From JAKVCB01 sp965243695 (lineage in GTDB: Bacteria > Planctomycetota > Planctomycetia > Pirellulales > Lacipirellulaceae): a stretch of 64,000 bases of DNA. The stretch is taken from NCBI GenBank assembly GCA_965243695.1, contig CBDEWC010000039.1, forward strand, positions 434,001 through 498,000, read 5' to 3'. Numbering within the stretch: position 1 is the stretch's first letter; each line of letters opens with the position of its first letter. The notes under the pieces are model-generated. The model searched no databases. It saw nothing but the letters and a program-made list of their open reading frames with translations, and was not told the DNA's origin. A program made the position numbers and the translations under genes. This document shows, one piece after another, positions 62,850-64,000 of this stretch.

Positions 62850-63821
62850 TCAGGATTCACCGGTTGTGGCCTGGGAAATTGAGCTGGCCAGCGCCAGCGC
62901 CCCATAGAGGACCACTTCTTCGGCCAAGATGGCCGGGGTGATTTTGTAGTTCCCGCTACGCGGGGCAAACACGTATCGCGCAACCTCCTTCCGCAGCGGC
63001 TCGAGGTACCACGTTTCACCAATCAAGGGGACACCACCACCGATGACAACCACATTGGGATCGAGCAGGGTAATCGCCTGCGCCAGTGCCCAACCATAGG
63101 TCTGAATTCCCTCGCGAAAAACGTCGGTGGCCAGCGTGTTGCCGTCGATCATGGCTGCTGCCAGGATCTTGCTGTTGAGCTTCTCCGCTTTGCCGTCGCA
63201 CCGGGCCAAGACGTCGTCAATCGACGCTTGATCTTGAGGCAGTCGGTTTGCCAGCCTCGCTTGGGCCACTCTGGTCATGCCCCAGCCGCTGGAAATCGAT
63301 TCGACCGTTTGTTGGTCTGAGTCGGCGTGTACTCCCGGGCGGAGGTGCCCGATCTCGGCGGCACCTCCAATGGCTCCCGTGTACAACTGACCGTCAATCA
63401 CCAAAGCTCCGCCGATCCCGCTCCCGACGTTGCTGTAAAAGACAACACGATGCCCCCGGCCGGCACCATAATGGGCTTCTCCAAGTCCTGCCAAGTCGGA
63501 ATCGTTGCCGAGAACTGCGGGGCGCTGCAGTGCCTGCTCAGCCCACCCGGTAATCGCAAAGCCATCCCAGCCAGCAATTTGAAAACTCTTGATAATCTGT
63601 CCCTGCCGCGCGTCAACCGGGCCACCAAAACCGATACCGACAGCTACGACACCATGGTTCTGGATGAGTTGTGGTCCGACCTGGGCAATTTGATTTCGAA
63701 TCCCCTCGGCTCCTTCCGCCGGGTCAACATCACGTCGCTCAAGAACTTCAAGCGGTGAGCCGGCCGCATCGCCGACGGCGAGTTGCAGTTTCGTACCACC
63801 GATCTCAATGGCCAGATACAT
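62850..63821 (-). CDS. ROK-family sugar kinase-like protein
   Basis: A 323-residue ROK (repressor, ORF, kinase) protein without the DNA-binding N-terminus, hence a kinase type. The phosphate-binding motif IEIGGTKLQLAVGD is at residues 5-18, the catalytic Asp in LGNDSDLAGLGEAHYG near 106, and VVFYSNVGSGIGGALVIDGQLYTG near 128. The His of the zinc site is present (EIGHLRPG), but the usual CxCGxxGCxE zinc motif is replaced by a cysteine-free stretch (HADSDQQTVESISSGWG). Glucokinase-like activity on an imported or isomerised sugar is likely, but the lost zinc site makes specificity uncertain. Confidence 0.88.
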   Translation of the reverse strand: MYLAIEIGGTKLQLAVGDAAGSPLEVLERRDVDPAEGAEGIRNQIAQVGPQLIQNHGVVAVGIGFGGPVDARQGQIIKSFQIAGWDGFAITGWAEQALQRPAVLGNDSDLAGLGEAHYGAGRGHRVVFYSNVGSGIGGALVIDGQLYTGAIGGAAEIGHLRPGVHADSDQQTVESISSGWGMTRVAQARLANRLPQDQASIDDVLARCDGKAEKLNSKILAAAMIDGNTLATDVFREGIQTYGWALAQAITLLDPNVVVIGGGVPLIGETWYLEPLRKEVARYVFAPRSGNYKITPAILAEEVVLYGALALASSISQATTGES

Positions 63822-63843
63822 AAAAAGGGGAGGGCACTTTACA

Positions 63844-63878
63844 AATCAGGCAGACCAGAACCAATCAGGCAGGCCAGA
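63844..63878. repeat. 19-bp tandem duplication across a stop codon
   Basis: AATCAGGCAGACCAGA at 63844 recurs at 63863 with one change. The second copy contains the last codons and TGA stop of the nucleotide-sugar dehydrogenase on the minus strand, so the gene end has been duplicated into the 3' spacer. Confidence 0.88.
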
Positions 63879-64000
63879 TTTTTTGTTGCCCGGCGGTTAC
63901 ATCGCGTGTCGCCCCGCGCGTGTCGACCACAAGCTGGGCGTGTTGGACGATAAACTCGTAGTCATAAATCGAATGGTTGGTTGAAATCAAAATACAATCT
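63865..64000 (-). CDS. Nucleotide-sugar dehydrogenase, C-terminal end
   Basis: A 44-codon fragment open to the right window edge, ending at TGA 63865-63867. The translated end, with ILISTNHSIYDYEFIV and HAQLVVDTRGATRDV, matches the extreme C-terminus of UDP-N-acetylglucosamine/mannosamine-type 6-dehydrogenases (UDPG_MGDP_dh_C), where a T(D/N)H-S-x-Y-D segment precedes a V-D-T-R-x-A-T motif. These enzymes make nucleotide-activated uronic acids for surface polysaccharides. It ends 44 bp upstream of the ROK gene start on the same strand. The call rests on a short piece. Confidence 0.75.
   Translation of the reverse strand, partial: DCILISTNHSIYDYEFIVQHAQLVVDTRGATRDVTAGQQKIWPA

Overview
The window looks like a chromosome segment of a planctomycete, most likely of the Pirellulaceae type. 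The evidence is the density of families almost confined to Planctomycetes and their relatives: four PSCyt2/PSD1 (DUF1549/DUF1553) surface proteins (one cut by the left edge), three DUF1501 proteins, Tat-exported TIM-barrel and Gfo/Idh/MocA proteins, a ThuA-domain protein, a sialate-O-acetylesterase and a TIGR02603-like haem domain. I found no rRNA, tRNA, insertion sequence, prophage or CRISPR array. Shine-Dalgarno sites are patchy, so several starts were chosen from signal peptides or family length.

Layout. 1-1046: 5' part of a PSCyt2/PSD1 gene on the minus strand. 1434-5036: CUT2-type (ribose-like) ABC sugar importer. 5247-13785 (minus): RidA-like protein, DUF1501 protein and a giant 2065-residue cytochrome/WD40/PSD1 fusion. 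14203-21518 (plus): PQQ-like propeller, PSCyt1-PSCyt2-LamG-PSD1 protein, DUF1501 protein, ThuA protein. 21685-28872 (minus): vanadium-type haloperoxidase with PEP-CTERM tail, then a PSCyt2/PSD1 plus DUF1501 pair. 29276-42799: sugar and small-molecule genes (isomerases, NHL protein, esterase, MetE-like protein paired with an enolase-superfamily enzyme, Gfo/Idh/MocA, SSS symporter, acetoacetyl-CoA synthetase). 42923-43453: apt.

The most notable part is 43765-52177 on the minus strand. Read 5' to 3' it encodes a PQQ alcohol dehydrogenase with the Asp-x-Asp signature of lanthanide-dependent enzymes (XoxF/ExaF type), a MxaJ/XoxJ-like binding protein that carries three tandem domains instead of one, a two-haem cytochrome c with a planctomycete-type second half, and pqqA, pqqB, pqqC, pqqD and pqqE. 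The pqqA gene is tiny. Genes from the binding protein to pqqE overlap or nearly touch, so enzyme, electron acceptor and cofactor synthesis appear to form one transcription unit: PQQ made by PqqA-E loads the exported dehydrogenase, which passes electrons to the cytochrome.

52358-57796 (minus) holds an SDR dehydrogenase, aldose 1-epimerase, M20 peptidase and a membrane-anchored toroid protein. 58138-64000 (minus) is a carbohydrate cluster: two Gfo/Idh/MocA dehydrogenases, a nucleoside-type MFS transporter, a TIM-barrel isomerase, a ROK kinase and the C-terminal end of a nucleotide-sugar dehydrogenase. A recurring feature is short (13-21 bp) tandem duplications in spacers, often just after stop codons.
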